Shown one piece after another: positions 10,457-22,205 of a stretch of DNA of 64,000 nt. Source of the DNA: Pyricularia pennisetigena. Taxonomy: Eukaryota; Ascomycota; Sordariomycetes; Magnaporthales; Pyriculariaceae. Under the pieces are notes generated by a model. It worked only from the letters and a program-made list of their open reading frames with translations. It searched no databases and was not told the DNA's origin. Location: the NCBI RefSeq assembly GCF_004337985.1, contig NW_021940922.1, positions 837,382 to 901,381 of the forward strand. The letters run 5' to 3'. Each line of letters starts with the position of its first letter. Within the stretch, counting starts at the first letter, position 1. The position numbers and the translations under genes were made by a program.

Positions 10457-11875
10457 TTAAAAATAAAGATAATGCACGAAATCCATATCCATTAGATTTG
10501 GGTTTACGAACTGCGAATTTAACTCCATATTCTGTATTTTAGGTGCTAAAAGCACCGGAATTTCCGTTGTTTTAGGTATTGGATTAGGTACCGCTACCGT
10601 TATAAGCTTTAGGGGGCGAACAGTAGGCTGTACAGGCCTGGCGGGCACTGTATTTTCAGGGTTTAAATGCCCTGTAACAGGTGGTAAGTGCCCTGTATTT
10701 TCAGGGTTATTTAGGGGATAATTATCCGCTGAAACGCTGTTAATTTCGTCTTTAGGTTCAGAATTGGAATCCCCCTTTAAATCTGTATTTTCCCCCTTTA
10801 AAATTTGTAGCGTCTCCCCTGGAATAGCCAGATTTTCAGCGGTTATACCCTTTACAGCTTTTACGGTAAAGGTTTTGTATACGGCCCGTTTAGCGGGTGC
10901 GTAAACCAACGCTGTAAAATTTAATAAATGGGTTAAAAGTTTCACCGTTTCGGTGCGGGGAGCCAATTTATTAGATTTTTGGCGTTTTTCCAGCGGTGTA
11001 ATAGCCTGGCATACAGTATTTACAGCCCGAAAATGCCTTTAATTGGGCTTATGCGGTAATCCAAATTGGAATTCGGAATAAAATTCCTCGTAAGGTGTTA
11101 AATCCCTGTTAATTACCGCTGTACGGTTGATTAAATTAACTATAACAGGTAGTAAATAATATTATAAATATAATGGTAAACCCGCCGTTATAATGGTAAA
11201 CCAAAACCTATCCAAAATAACCCTAACGGACCGTTCCGTTGGTCCGTTTTGGCCGTGGTTATAGGGATTCGAAATGCTAAAATTAACACTTTTGTTTGTG
11301 AACCAATTTTGAAAATTTGTATTTGTTTCGTACCCCCCATCGAAGTGAAAATTCAGGGGTTAGCGCCTGTACGTAGCTTTTAAAGCCCTAAAAAAGCCTT
11401 TAATAACCACTAAAACCGTAGGTCCGGCTTTATTTTTTAGTGGGATAGACCACCGAAAACGTGATTTTCGGTCCACTAATAACAAAAATACGGGCTTTTT
11501 ATTATAAGGATTAGGCTTAAAAATCACTGTATGACCTTTTATAAAATCGAAATTATTAGGGGGTGTAAGGAGTGCGACTTTATTTGTACGCCTAATAAAA
11601 ATAGCTTTAACACAAGCAATATAGGTAATTGCCTTAATTTTGTCGAAATTAGGTAAACCCTTTGTAATTTTAGCGGTTCTTTTTAGCAATAATAGCCCTA
11701 TATGCCCCAAACGCCTGTGCCATAACAGGGCTTTTTGGGCCTGGATTTCGTTACAATTACCTGTAATTCCGTTTCCTTTAAGGGTTAACCAACCGTCCGT
11801 AGTCCGTTTTAGGCCTAAAAAAAGGTAATTTACAGGGGCTTGCTCTAAATCCGATAATAAAAGAGGTTTTAACAA
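10457..11875 (-). pseudogene. Copia-1 integrase region remnant
   Basis: Minus-strand pieces at 11360-11875 carry the GAG-pre-integrase signature (LWHRRLGHIG) followed by the start of the integrase core (LLLVDRKSRFRW). The piece at 10457-10966 is a proline-rich, repetitive C-terminal integrase/linker segment (NPENTGHLPPVTGHLNPENT). Stops separate the pieces. Confidence 0.7.
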
Positions 11876-11883
11876 CGGATTTT

Positions 11884-12620
11884 TTATATGGGAAACCCCC
11901 TTTTTTCGGAAATAGTCCCTTCTGTATTGGGTTGTATAAAAGGGTTATTTAACGGTGTACCGGGCCTACGGGGCCCAATTTTACGTGGATTTTCAGGGCT
12001 TTTACCGCTAAATTTTTGCGTTACAGGTGAATTTACGGCTATTTCCGTATTTTGTTCGGGATTTAGCTTTTCCGTTACCGTATTTTTTTCCGGTTCCGAA
12101 TCGGTGTAAATTCTATAATCCTCGTAATTTTCGGGGTTTATATTATTTGGCTTTATTTCAAACGGGGTGGCGTAGCCCTTTATAACCCCCTGTAAAGTCA
12201 TACTAAAAGCGGTGCTGTATTTACCTATTATATAGGCGTAATTCGAAATAATATTATTCCGAATAAGGATATTACACCCTTTAACCTCCAAATAAAACGA
12301 ATGTTTAGCGGTATTTAAACGTCCCCACGCTTTGCGATCCTTATCGTACAGGGTATTTTTTAATAATACGCCCCTTACATTATAATGTATAAAGCCATTA
12401 ACAATATTTATTCCAAACGAAGTGATATATAAAACGTTATTTAACGTAACCTTTCTAAATTTGTCAACTTTTTGGTCGTAACGGACCTGTATTTTCACAA
12501 TTCCGGTGCTTACAAGCCTAACAGGGCCACCTCTTGTACCGATTTCGACTATAAAACCGGGGGTAAAATCGGTAAAAAATTGCTTATTTGCAAAAATATA
12601 GTGCGTGCGACCTATATTGT
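11884..12620 (-). pseudogene. Copia-1 protease-region remnant
   Basis: A 204-codon open piece (11884-12498) contains VTLNNVLYI...FGINIV, matching the region after the aspartic protease in Copia polyproteins. Upstream on the minus strand near 12600 a sequence like HYIFANKQFFTDF continues it across a stop. The rest is low-complexity and rich in Asn, Pro and Glu. Confidence 0.6.
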
Positions 12621-12639
12621 ACAGGATAAGGCAACCTAA

Positions 12640-13963
12640 TTTCCTTAATTTAAGGGTCCCTTTTACGCCGCGTCCAGGTTTCGTTTCAGCTTTAAAATTA
12701 GCTGTTAAAGCCTGTAGCTTTAGCGTTTTACCGGTATCGGTTTCCGAATTCGAATCCGAACGTAATTCTATAATTCCGTTAATAGCGGAATTAACCTCTT
12801 ATTCCAAGGCGTTATACGCTGCGCCTTCGTTAACGTCACCTGGAATCGAACCCGTAAATAATTCGAAATCCATAAAAATTATGGACGTTCCAACGGTTGA
12901 TTCGCTGGAGGAGGATTTAGTATTTTTTGCAAAAGCAGAATCCGAATTAGAGTTTTTACTTTTTTTTCGTGATTTAGAGGTGTTTTCCTACCCATTATTT
13001 TCCTTTTTAGCGCCTTTTTTAGCGTTTTTTTTACCCGTTTTTTTGCCTTTAGACCTATAACTAGCGGCCTTAACCGTTGTAAAACCTGAAATCGAATTTT
13101 CGGATATAAGGTCCGCCATAAGGTATTGCAAATTTAACTTTTCCGAATTTTGGCCTATTGCCTGCAGGGCCCGTTGGGTACTGCGTTGGCGTTCGGTCCA
13201 AATAGGGAATATCCCCTCCAGGGCCCGTAAATACTAATTTCGTACGTTTACGGGGTTAATTTGCACGTTAGTATTCGTTAATTTAGCTACCAGTAAATTA
13301 AAACGGTTATTAAATTCAGGTATTATTCCTTTAAATTTTGAAAAGCTTAAGGCGTGGAATTCCCAATATAGTAAATTTCGACTAATTTCGGGTGCTACGG
13401 AGCAGCTATTTTCCAGGGTTTTATAAGCCGTGACGGGGTTGGAATGCCATACAATGGATTCTAAAAAACTTTCGGTTAAACTGTTTTTTATAAGCAATAA
13501 TAGAATTAATTGCTCGTATTCCGGTAAAGTATAACCAATTTCAGGGTTGGAAATAAATTCCGCTGCTTTTATAACCTTAAACTATACTATCAACGCCTTT
13601 TTCCAATAATCGTAATTGCTAACCCCTACTAATTTACAATTTTTGGGCAAAGAAAATAACCGTTTCGATAATTTTGTAACCTATCCCGTCACCTAAGATT
13701 AGGTTACCAGGTGGATCAGGGGGTACGGTAACGGGTTTGCGTTCCGAATTACCATTAAAATTAGTGGAATCACCGCTTTTTAGGGTTAATAGGGCAGTTA
13801 ACTGTTGAATTATCCTCTAAAATTAATCCATTTGCGTAATTAACGCTTTTAATTGCAGGTTTTGGGCCTATAATTTAGCGGTTAAAACTTCGTTTGAGCT
13901 GGGTTTAGGCCCCCTATTTGTTGCGATTGGGCCTGGAAGGCCCGATATAAGGCTGTTTTCCAT
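12640..13963 (-). pseudogene. Copia-1 gag remnant
   Basis: The minus-strand ATG at 13961-13963 begins a frame that matches Copia-2 gag (MENSLISGLPGP against MEDSPISGLPGP) but stops at codon 32, where CAG has become TAG. Further pieces match at 13234-13497 (LLYWEFHALSFSKFKGIIP). It is a typical capsid-type gag of Copia elements, inactivated by RIP-like changes. Confidence 0.65.
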
Positions 13964-14749
13964 TATAGGGTAACCTGAATTATAATTGCAATTCGCTAAT
14001 TTATAGCTATAATCAATTAACCTAATTACCTAAAAGTAAATACCCTATTAATTTAGGATTTGCTATACCGTTTACCTTCTAACGGGTATAGGCCTGTAAT
14101 TGCCAATTACAGGGTTTATTGCTATTTTCAATGGTTAAAGTCCACTAAAATACAGGGTTAAAATCCCTAAAATACACAATTAATAGGTGCCCTGGTATTT
14201 GTACCAATCCAAGTGTACGTAACGAATTTAATTCGTTAAGTGGGTGCAGGGTAGACTGCAGGGTATCGTACAGGGTAAACTGCAGGGTATCGTGCAGGGT
14301 AAACCAACCACTAACGTAATTCCGCTAACGGGTTTATGGGCTATTGTAAACGCTATTAAACGCACTAGGATTTAATGGGCTATTAGCGAACGAATACAGG
14401 GGTCTTTGGCCCTGACTCGCTAGCGTAAACCCTATTAAAACTTTGAACCAGTTACAGTGGCGTGCACGATCCACAAAAACCACACCAAAAATTTTTGGAT
14501 TTGCAATGCAAACGATCGCTGCAGTACCTGAAAGGGGCTAAGTCGAACGCTAATTTTTAACGATCCCCATTGTAAATACAGGGGGTTAGGTGCTGAATTA
14601 GCGCCTAAAACTAACAATTTTGCACAAAAACAGCAATATTTTCGTCAATATACGTGCTGTAAAAATGCGACAATAACCAAAATAAAACCTAAATTTCAAG
14701 CTTTCCAGCGATATAAAATGCGCTTTAATGCATAAGCTAAAACCTCTCC

Positions 14750-14761
14750 GGGCTCATAACC
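14750..14761 (-). other. Copia-1 primer-binding site, half-tRNA(iMet) type
   Basis: Directly next to the 5' LTR the minus strand reads GGTTATGAGCCC. This is the complement of GGGCTCATAACC, the anticodon stem-loop core of initiator tRNA-Met. It implies priming by a tRNA cut in the anticodon loop, as established for Drosophila copia. Confidence 0.6.
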
Positions 14762-15346
14762 TGTTAACAACATGGGTTGCTAATAGGGGGTTAGGCATTA
14801 ACCTAGGTGCGGCGTGGTGCTAATTGCGGTGTAAAAGCCTGTAATTACAGGGTTTATATGCACTAAATTCACTAATTTTGGGATTAATAAATTTGATTTA
14901 TTCGTGGGGGAAACTTTGCTTTATCTCCCTTATATATTTTCCGACATCGAAATGGGGGTCCGCACCCCGCAAAGGGTTCCGGTGCCGCACACGATTTTCC
15001 GAAAAATTATTTTGTATGCGTTGTTGAAAAAACAGCCTTATTTTTATACAAACCATCTCTGGGTTCGCACTAACTTGCTAATTTGGTGAAAATTTTAACC
15101 CGGTACAGGGTAGCCAACTCGTAAGTGCAGGGTGGGTATTAAACCCGGTACAGGGTGAAACCCCACTCGCTGACTTGAATCGCAACTCCTGCAACACACA
15201 AAATATAATAGAAAATCTTACAACCTCAGCAGCCCTATTTCGGCACTATCTATTGTAATTTAAATACAAATAAAAGTGGACCCATTACATGCTAAATAAC
15301 CCACATAATCTACACATTATATGCTAAATAACGCATATAATTAATA
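14762..15346 (-). repeat. 5' LTR of Copia-1
   Basis: It runs from TGTTAACAACATGGG to GCATATAATTAATA (final CA changed to TA). It includes the CTGTAATTACAGG palindrome and the CGACATCGAAATGGGGGTCCGCAC block shared by all LTR-A copies. There is a local duplication of ATGCTAAATAAC...CATATAAT near its end. Confidence 0.75.
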
Positions 15347-15378
15347 AAAGCATTAGGTGACCTATTTTTAGGGTAAAC

Positions 15379-16495
15379 TGACTAATTATACGCGTTATTT
15401 AGCATGTAATGGGTCTATTTTTATTTGTTTATAAATTATCATAAATAGTGCCGAAATGTGGCTATTAAGTGTATCGGATTATCCGTTACATTTTATATTA
15501 TAGGAGTTGCGATCTAACGGTTAGCGAATGGGGTTTGCCCTATACCGGGTTTAATATCCACCCTGCACTTACGAATTAGCTACCCTATATCGGGTTGAAA
15601 ATCTTTACTAAATTAGCAAATCAGTGCGAACCCAGAAATAGTTGTGTTAATTATATGCGTTATTTAACATGTAATGGGCCCCCTTTTATTAAGATATAAG
15701 CCACAATAGATAATGCCGAAATGGGGCTGCTGAAGTTCTTAGATTTTCTATTATATTTTGTGTGTTGCAGGAGTTGCGATTCAAAATCAGTAAATGGGAT
15801 TTCACCCTATACCGGGTTTAATACCCACCCTGCACTTACGAATCAATTACCCTGTACCGGGTTGAAATTTTCGCCACATTAACAAATTAGTACGAACCTA
15901 GAAATGGTTTGTATGGAAATAAGGGTGTTTTTTCAAAAACGCATACAAAATAATTTTTCGGAAAATCGTGTGCGGCACCAAAACCTTTTACGGGGTGCGG
16001 ACCCCCACTTCGATGTCGGAAAGTATGTAAGGGAGATAAAGCAAAGTTTCCCCCACCAATAAATCAAATTTATTAATCCCAAAATTAGTGAATTTAATGC
16101 ATATAAACCCTGTAATTACAGGCTTTTACACCGCAACTAGCACCACGCCGCACCTAGGCTAATGCCTAACCCCCTGTTAGCAACCCATATTGTTAACAGG
16201 TTTATATGGGAATAAAGGTGTTTTTTTAACAACGCATATAAAATAATCTTTCGGAAAATCGTGTGCGGCACCGGAACGCTTTCTGGCATGCGGACCCCCA
16301 CTTCGATGTCGGAGATTATGTAAGGGAAACAAAGCAAAATCTCCCCCACCAATGAATCAAATCTATTAATCCCAGAATTTAGTGAATAATTTAGGGCATT
16401 TAAACCCTGTAATTACAGGCCTTTACAACGCAACTAGCACCACGCCGCACCTAGGTTAATGCCTAAACCCCTGTTAGCAACCCACATTGTCAACA
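15379..16495 (-). repeat. Outer reverse LTR-A, split by an inner LTR-A
   Basis: The left part (15379-15644) and right part (16199-16495) together give about 563 bp, a complete LTR-A in reverse orientation. The split lies in the AAATGGTTTGTATGG block, where the inner copy inserted. There is no internal Copia sequence, so it is a solo LTR. Confidence 0.65.
15645..16198 (-). repeat. Inner reverse solo LTR-A (554 bp)
   Basis: A complete unit from TGTTAATTATATGCG to CCATATTGTTAACA, inserted inside another LTR-A of the same orientation. The flanks AGTTG and GGTTT could be a diverged 5-bp duplication. The frames seen inside come from LTR sequence, not genes. Confidence 0.7.
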
Positions 16496-16789
16496 GGTTT
16501 ATATGGCAATAAGGGTGTTTTTTCAACAACTTATATAAAATAATTCTTTTCGAAAATAGTGTGCGGTACCGGAACGTTTTCTGGCCTACAGACCACATTT
16601 CGATATCGGAGGGTACATAAGGGGGAAAACACAAAGTTTCCACCACCAACTAATTTAAATTATTAATCCTCAAATTAATACATTTAATGGATTTAAACTT
16701 TGTAATTACAGGCCTTTGAAGCATTAATCAATATTACGCCGCACCTAGGTTAATACCTAAACCCCTGTTAGCAACCCATGTTGTTAGCA
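16496..16789 (-). repeat. Third reverse LTR-A, right half only
   Basis: It starts at the same GGTTTATATGG junction as the right half of the preceding LTR and ends CCATGTTGTTAGCA. Its left half was not found. It may be a third nested copy that lost its partner half by recombination. Confidence 0.55.
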
Positions 16790-18460
16790 AAAGTATAAAA
16801 GATTAAAACAATCAAACGTTGGTTTGGGTAATCTGGGGTTAATCGGGGGTTTTTAACAAATGGGGTTAAACTATAATCGTTGTTAAATAAATGTTAAAGT
16901 TAGTTAAAATTCAATTGCTGCTGGATAATCCTAAAATCGAGTTTATTTATATGGTAATAAACGCGTTTTTACATGAACTATATTCCTAATATATTATATT
17001 TGTTATATTGGATAAATTGGTAAACGGTTATTTTATTTATAACATTTGGTATGGGTATTATGTAACTGTTGGCATTTATCCATTATAGTATCTTTTATAT
17101 TACGAATGGTTACGTAACCCCGTTTTTTACGTAATTTGGCTTCTGTCGGTCGATAACTCTTTTGTGCAGGTGTCCTTTGGGAGGGTTGTGACCCCATCTG
17201 GTTTCACTGGTACCGACCCACCTGTTTAATCAGAACACTTATTTTTAATTTCATTTGGTTAAAATGGTTTTTTGCGTCCAAATTCCCCGTCCAATTGCCG
17301 GTAAAGAATTTGGAATTTTTTTCAATTTGTACGAAAAATTCGGGAAAAAAATATACCAATGGTTAAACAGCGGGAAAATCGCCAATTCAAACCTGGTAAC
17401 AAATTTTATCCCTTTTCTATTCTATAAATTATATATTAATTTTACTGTAACAATTGTTTTACGCGACATTAAACGGTATTTGAAAAAACCCCGAACTATT
17501 CGTCCCTAAAGCTTTTTTTCAACGTTTAGTACGGAAAATGCTTTAAAAATATGAATATAATTTCCGTCTCCGTTTAATCGTCTTTGTCATTTTGCAAAAA
17601 CTAGCACAATGGTTTTTCATTATTTTCTTTTACTAATAAAACTTTTTTATTATAATTATCCTACATAACCATTTTAATATAATTCAACCGTCAGGCTTTT
17701 GGCCATCCGCGTTTACCGTATTATTATCTAAATTAAAAATATATGTTTTGTCAAATATATTTTTAAAGTTGTAAATAAATGGTTATTCCCCGAATATTCT
17801 ACGGGAAAAAAATTGAAACGGCTAGTGTTTCCCGTAATAACCCCAGAAATAAAAAGTTTATATCCCCATTACCCGTCGTTTTAATCCCATTTAATCCTTA
17901 TAGTTAAAACCCGCTACGCCCTATATCGAATTTCCCAAAAATTTCCAAAATATAAAAATTTCGTTATTTGCCAAAATTGCAGATAAAATACCTCGCAAAA
18001 TTATTGGTCAAACTTTTCCCAAAATTGCTGGAAAAGATTTGCCGCAACCAAATATTATTACAAATTCGTTTTCGTTTGCGGATTCGGTTTCCTTTTTGGT
18101 TTTGCTTTTTTACCGGATAATTTAAATAAAAATAAGAAAAAAAATCAGGGGGAAAAACAGAAAGAAAAGCAAAAAAGGAGCGGGAGGAAAAGCAGTAGAC
18201 TAACCAGGTTACTTTTGCTAATATTGATACGGATATAAAAAATATGAACTAAATTGTATAAAAAATAAAGCGATCGGTTTAAAAAAAGGATAATTACCCG
18301 AAATGGTTATTATAATTTCCTTTCCATTATATTACGTTATTTTTAGCTTAAAAACCTGCTAATCGATAATTATAAAGATAAATATATTATATTTATTACA
18401 TCTTCATCCAAATTGTAATATATTCGTTTTTTTTTTTACATTATCATTATTTTTTTTTAA
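16790..18460. other. AT-rich sequence, no recognised gene or repeat
   Basis: About 1.67 kb with low GC and no match by eye to the other families in this window. The open stretch at 17255-17509 has a protein-like run (PRPIAGKEFGIFFNLYEKFG), but no start context or family is recognised. Minus-strand frames near 17950-18160 also look like a decayed protein. It may be the interior of the hAT-like element that ends at 18634. Confidence 0.35.
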
Positions 18461-18634
18461 TCGCCCCAGCACGAAAACCCGCGGGCTACCCAATTCGTGT
18501 TGAGCCCGCCAGCCCGCGGGCCCCCGTTTACCGGCTAAGAAAACCCGTGGGCCATTACGGGCCCCCGCTAAAAGCCTATGGGTTGGCGGGCCGGGCTGGG
18601 CTAAACCCGTTTTCGGGTTTTGGCAGGCCTTAGT
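18461..18634 (+). mobile_element. Left hAT-like terminus (GC-rich)
   Basis: A GC-rich block with repeated GGGCCGGGC and CCCGTGGGCC motifs ends in GGTTTTGGCAGGCCTTAGT (18616-18634). This is the exact reverse complement of the sequence at 38233-38251. Such ends with subterminal GGCCCGGCCC repeats resemble fungal hAT elements; that class is an inference. The DHA2 transporter reading frame is cut at this junction. Confidence 0.55.
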
Positions 18635-19393
18635 CTTGTCGTCCCTCACTTTGAGCAGCAGGTAAAGTAGAATGAGTGAGGTACCACCAATGGGAAGATT
18701 GATGTAAAACACCCATCTCCATCCCACGTACTGCGCAAGACTTCCGTCGATCAGAGGTCCGGTACCTAGCCCGAGGCCGTACACCAAAAGAACGATGGAC
18801 ATGAAATATCCCCTCTGGCGAAGAGGCACGAGGTCTGAGATGACGACCTCGATAATCATGTTGATGCCACCGCTGCCAATGCCCTGGATGGCCCGTCCAG
18901 TCAAGAGAGTGGCTGCGTTGTTGGCTGCACCGCACATGAGGCTGCCCAGTGTGGGGGATGCAACGATGACAAGACTGAGTCTCCGACGGCCAAAGACATC
19001 TGCCAGCTGGCCAAAGAGGGGCTGTATTGCGGCGCTGGGGGATTGATCAGTGTGTTGTCATCTGGCTAGCTTCATGGTGGTGGGTGGCTCATACCTCGCG
19101 ACAAAGAAACCATGGGTTATCCAGATGTAATTGGACCCGATTTCCAAGTCTTTGGCCATATAAGACAAGGAAGTAGTTATGACTGCATTCTCAAATGAGC
19201 CCAGCAAGCTCGTAAAGCAGAGGGTGAATATGACGGCCTAGAAAGAGAGCCGCTGCCGAAAGCTCTGAACATCAGTTCGTTGGGTTTGTTCCTCGGCTTT
19301 TGTGCGTGCCGTCTGCTCACTGTGCTCAGAGGCATTAGAATCTTGACCAGTGGAGCTTTTGGTGAGGTCTTGGGTTCTTTCGGCCGAAGACAT
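18635..19393 (-). pseudogene. DHA2-type MFS transporter, N-terminal third only
   Basis: The exons are 19095-19393 and about 18635-19034, with a clean intron (GTATGAG...CCCCCAG, 19035-19094). The protein shows a hydrophilic N-terminus, a first membrane helix (TLCFTSLLGSFENAVI), the motif A sequence QPLFGQLADVFGRRR, the LTGRAIQGIGSGG helix and motif C (YGLGLGTGPLIDG), as in drug:H+ antiporter DHA2 exporters. Only about four to five helices remain; translation then runs into hAT-like DNA. Codon 52 (19238-19240) is TAG where a Trp or Gln would fit. It was probably the exporter of the neighbouring PKS-NRPS product. Confidence 0.7.
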
Positions 19394-20014
19394 GTTGAAA
19401 TTCTGCTTGAAATGATTTATTTATTCAATAAGGGACGCTGTTTCAAAAGTACGAAAGGTTTTCTGGTTGTCAATTTGGTGGAAGTAGTTGTATTGAGGAG
19501 GGCCTGAGCTTGGTAAAGGGGCTGCAGACATACAAAGCCAAAAATACAAATTCATTGAGCCCCTCCTTGAAGTTTAAGATTTATGCAATGCACCTTGCAT
19601 GAAAGGAATTGTTCATGACAACACTCGTTCAACGCTAGGCTCTCACAGAGATAGCACTGTATTTGAATGAAGTGATTCTCCTGTTAAGTTTACATATTCG
19701 TCCCAACTCATATACAGCTATCCACGACGAGTTCGATCTCAACTAAGCCTCCCGATCTGGTTCTTTAGATATGAGCTCTTCTTTAGAATAAGAAAAAAGA
19801 AATGCGTTGCTTTTTTAAACTTAGGATCAGGTCGTGGGAAACTTTAACACTTTTGGGGGTCTCCATCGTGAGTAAAGGCTATCGACTTTGATTACGAGGA
19901 GCCACGTGCCAAAGCTCTTCAATAAAGTAAAGTACATAAAAAGCCCATCGAGATCATGGTCAGCTCACACTCTTGATTTTGTCTCACCCCTTTAGAACAC
20001 AAGTCGAACGAATC
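19394..20014. promoter_or_regulatory. Divergent intergenic region, MFS remnant / PKS-NRPS remnant
   Basis: This 621-bp stretch separates two divergently oriented gene starts, so it was probably a shared promoter. It has a CACGTG E-box palindrome at 19903-19908 and an AT-rich TATA-like CATAAAAAG near 19935, about 80 bp before the PKS ATG. No other motif is supported. Confidence 0.4.
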
Positions 20015-21370
20015 ATGTCTGGCTACAGAGCCAAAGAGTCCATTGCCGCTGTTGGTATTAGCTGTCGGTTTGCAGGCGCCACTTCCCTTTCCGAGCTGGA
20101 GAGGAATCTTTGCAACGCTCCCGAGCTGTCCTCACCAATCTCAGATAATTACTTCAATGCAGATGGGTTCTACCAACCGGATGCAAAACACCATGGCAGC
20201 ACCAACGTCTGCAACTCCTACTTCTTGGACGGAAACATCCGTCATTTTGACAACGGGTTCTTCAACACCACGGCCCTTGAAGCGGCCGCCATGGACCCTC
20301 AGCAGCGTCTGTTGCTCGAGACGGTCTACGAAACCTTAAAAAATTCCGGTACCCCCGTTCAAAGGCTCAAAGGCTCAGACACTGCGGTGTACGTGGGCCT
20401 CATGTGCGGAGACTATGAGAACATCTTAATGCGGGATATAGACTCGGCTCCTAAGTACCAGGTAAGTTTGCTCTGTCTAGTTCGTATCAGGCTCGAGTCA
20501 AGATTTAGGCACACAGCTAACTCGCACTCCTGAAATAAAGAAGCTACAGGTGTTGGCAGGAGCATAATGGCCAACAGAATCTCGTACACATGGGACCTTC
20601 GCGGTCCGTCAATGACGATAGATACGGCCTGCTCGTCCAGTCTTGTTGCCCTGCATCAGGCAGTCCAGGCTCTCCGGTCAGGCGAGACACAGCTAGCCAT
20701 TGTCGGCGGGTCAAACGTATGTGGGATACCGACGCCGACGGCTATGCCCGAGGAGAAGGCATGGCGGCCGTCATCGTGAAGCGGCTGTCTGATGCCATTG
20801 CAGACGGCGATCGGATCGAGAGCATTGTTCGTGAGACTGGCGTTGGTCAGGACGGCCGTACCAACGGCATCACGACACCTAGCGCGGAGGCGCAAGCCAC
20901 GCTAATCCGCCGGGTCTACGCGAACGCGGGCTTGGATTTGTCTGTGCTCAAGGACCGCCCCCCCAATATTTTGAAGCCCACGGCACCGGCACACCGACCG
21001 GCGACCCGGTCGAGGCGAAGGCGATTCATGCCGTGTTTGGCTCGGCGGATTCCGAACTCGACCCTGACAGGACACCAACGCCGCTCTACGTCGGTTCTGT
21101 CAAGACCGTCATTGGCCACACGGAAGGCACAGCAGGGTTGGCGGGCGTGACCAAAGCTACCCTCGCCTTTCAGAGTGGTCGTGTGTTTCCCAACAAGCAG
21201 TTCCGCATGCCTCAACCCTCGCATCAAGCCATTTTACAAAGGATTAGAAATCCCAACGTCACTGCTATGGCCGGAGCTGGCACATGGCCAGCCCCCGTCG
21301 TGCGTCGGTGAACAGTTTTGGGCTTGGAGGTACCAATGCCCACGCCATCCTCGAAAGCTTCGAGGGTCAA
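20015..21370 (+). pseudogene. Ketosynthase (KS) remnant
   Basis: The ATG at 20015 opens a frame with AAVGISCRFAG. A GTAAGT donor at 20462 follows YQ, but no acceptor restores the frame exactly before [12 protein letters not shown]. The active-site cysteine motif [10 protein letters not shown] is at 20621-20650. About 30 codons are missing between GGSN and [12 protein letters not shown]7 tract at 20958-20964 shifts the frame just before the HGTGT histidine motif (20979-20993). GHTEGTAG (21114-21137) and NSFGLGGTNAHAILE (about 21308-21352) close the domain after another shift near 21270. Confidence 0.85.
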
Positions 21371-22200
21371 TCCTCGGTGCGCCAAGCAGGTGAGGCCGGA
21401 GCTGCTGGATTGTTCATCCCTTTTGTGCTTTCGGCCAAGAGCGAAGCATCGCTGTCCACCAGCATCCAAAAACACATCGAGTGGGTGCGAAAAAAAAACC
21501 CCCAGAGGTTGATATTCGAGCTGCTGCCCTCGCGTCTTGCCGAAAGTCCATCTTCTCCCGTCGGGTTGCCGTAGCTGCCCAGACGGCCTCAGACCTCTCA
21601 TCCAAACTCTCACAGAGGTTACAGCAGCGAGACTGGTCCAAGCAAGGCCGGGGGGTGCACCCAAAGTTCTGGGCATTTTCACCGGCCAAGGAGCCCAGTA
21701 CGCCGGGATGATCTCGGGAGTCCTCGGCAGGTCGTCGTGGGCGCGTTGTCGAGCTCTGCAGCTCGAGGAAGCATTCCTAGCTCTGCTTAAATCTACCCAG
21801 GAAAGAGCCTGCAGCAAAGTTTCACTCGTCAGCCACCTCACGTTATCGTCGTCAAAAAAGGAATCTTCATCTGTCATGCCGGCGGAGCTGTCTCAGCCGC
21901 TGTGCACCATTGGTGCAAATCCTGCTGGTGGATATACTAAGACGGGCCGGTGTCGACTTTGACACGCCGTCGTTGGCCACTCGTCTGGCGAGATCGGGGC
22001 TGCGTATGCCGTCGGGCGACGAGGACGCCATAAGTGAAGCGGAGGCCGAGTTAAAAAATCAGATCCATCAAAGCAAAGCGTCTCTTTGTCGACAAGGCAT
22101 ATCACCCCCATCATATGCAGCCCTGCTCACGCGAGTACCTCTCGTGGTTGAAACAGTTGCCGGGGTTCACCAAGGGCTCGACAAGCGCCACTTGGTTCTC
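21371..22200 (+). pseudogene. Acyltransferase (AT) remnant
   Basis: FTGQGAQYAGM near 21678 marks the domain start. A deletion then joins to SQPLCT, and a frame change leads to GHSSGE (21975-21992), the serine nucleophile motif, in a third frame. A further deletion removes most of the C-terminal half. A piece including YLSWLKQLPGF...TWFSSV near 22135-22200 is AT/DH linker-like. Confidence 0.75.
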
Positions 22201-22205
22201 GAGCG

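Larger units (their letters stand above)
7550..14761 (-). mobile_element. Copia-1 internal region, RIP-degraded
   Basis: This is a Ty1/Copia retrotransposon read on the minus strand, with order gag, protease, integrase, reverse transcriptase (RT), RNase H. The primer-binding site is at 14750-14761 and the polypurine tract at 7550-7562. Frames are broken by many stops. In gag the residues AKL are followed by TAG where Copia-2 has CAG, a C-to-T change. An LTR-B copy (8608-9266) interrupts the RNase H region. The element cannot be autonomous now. Confidence 0.8.
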
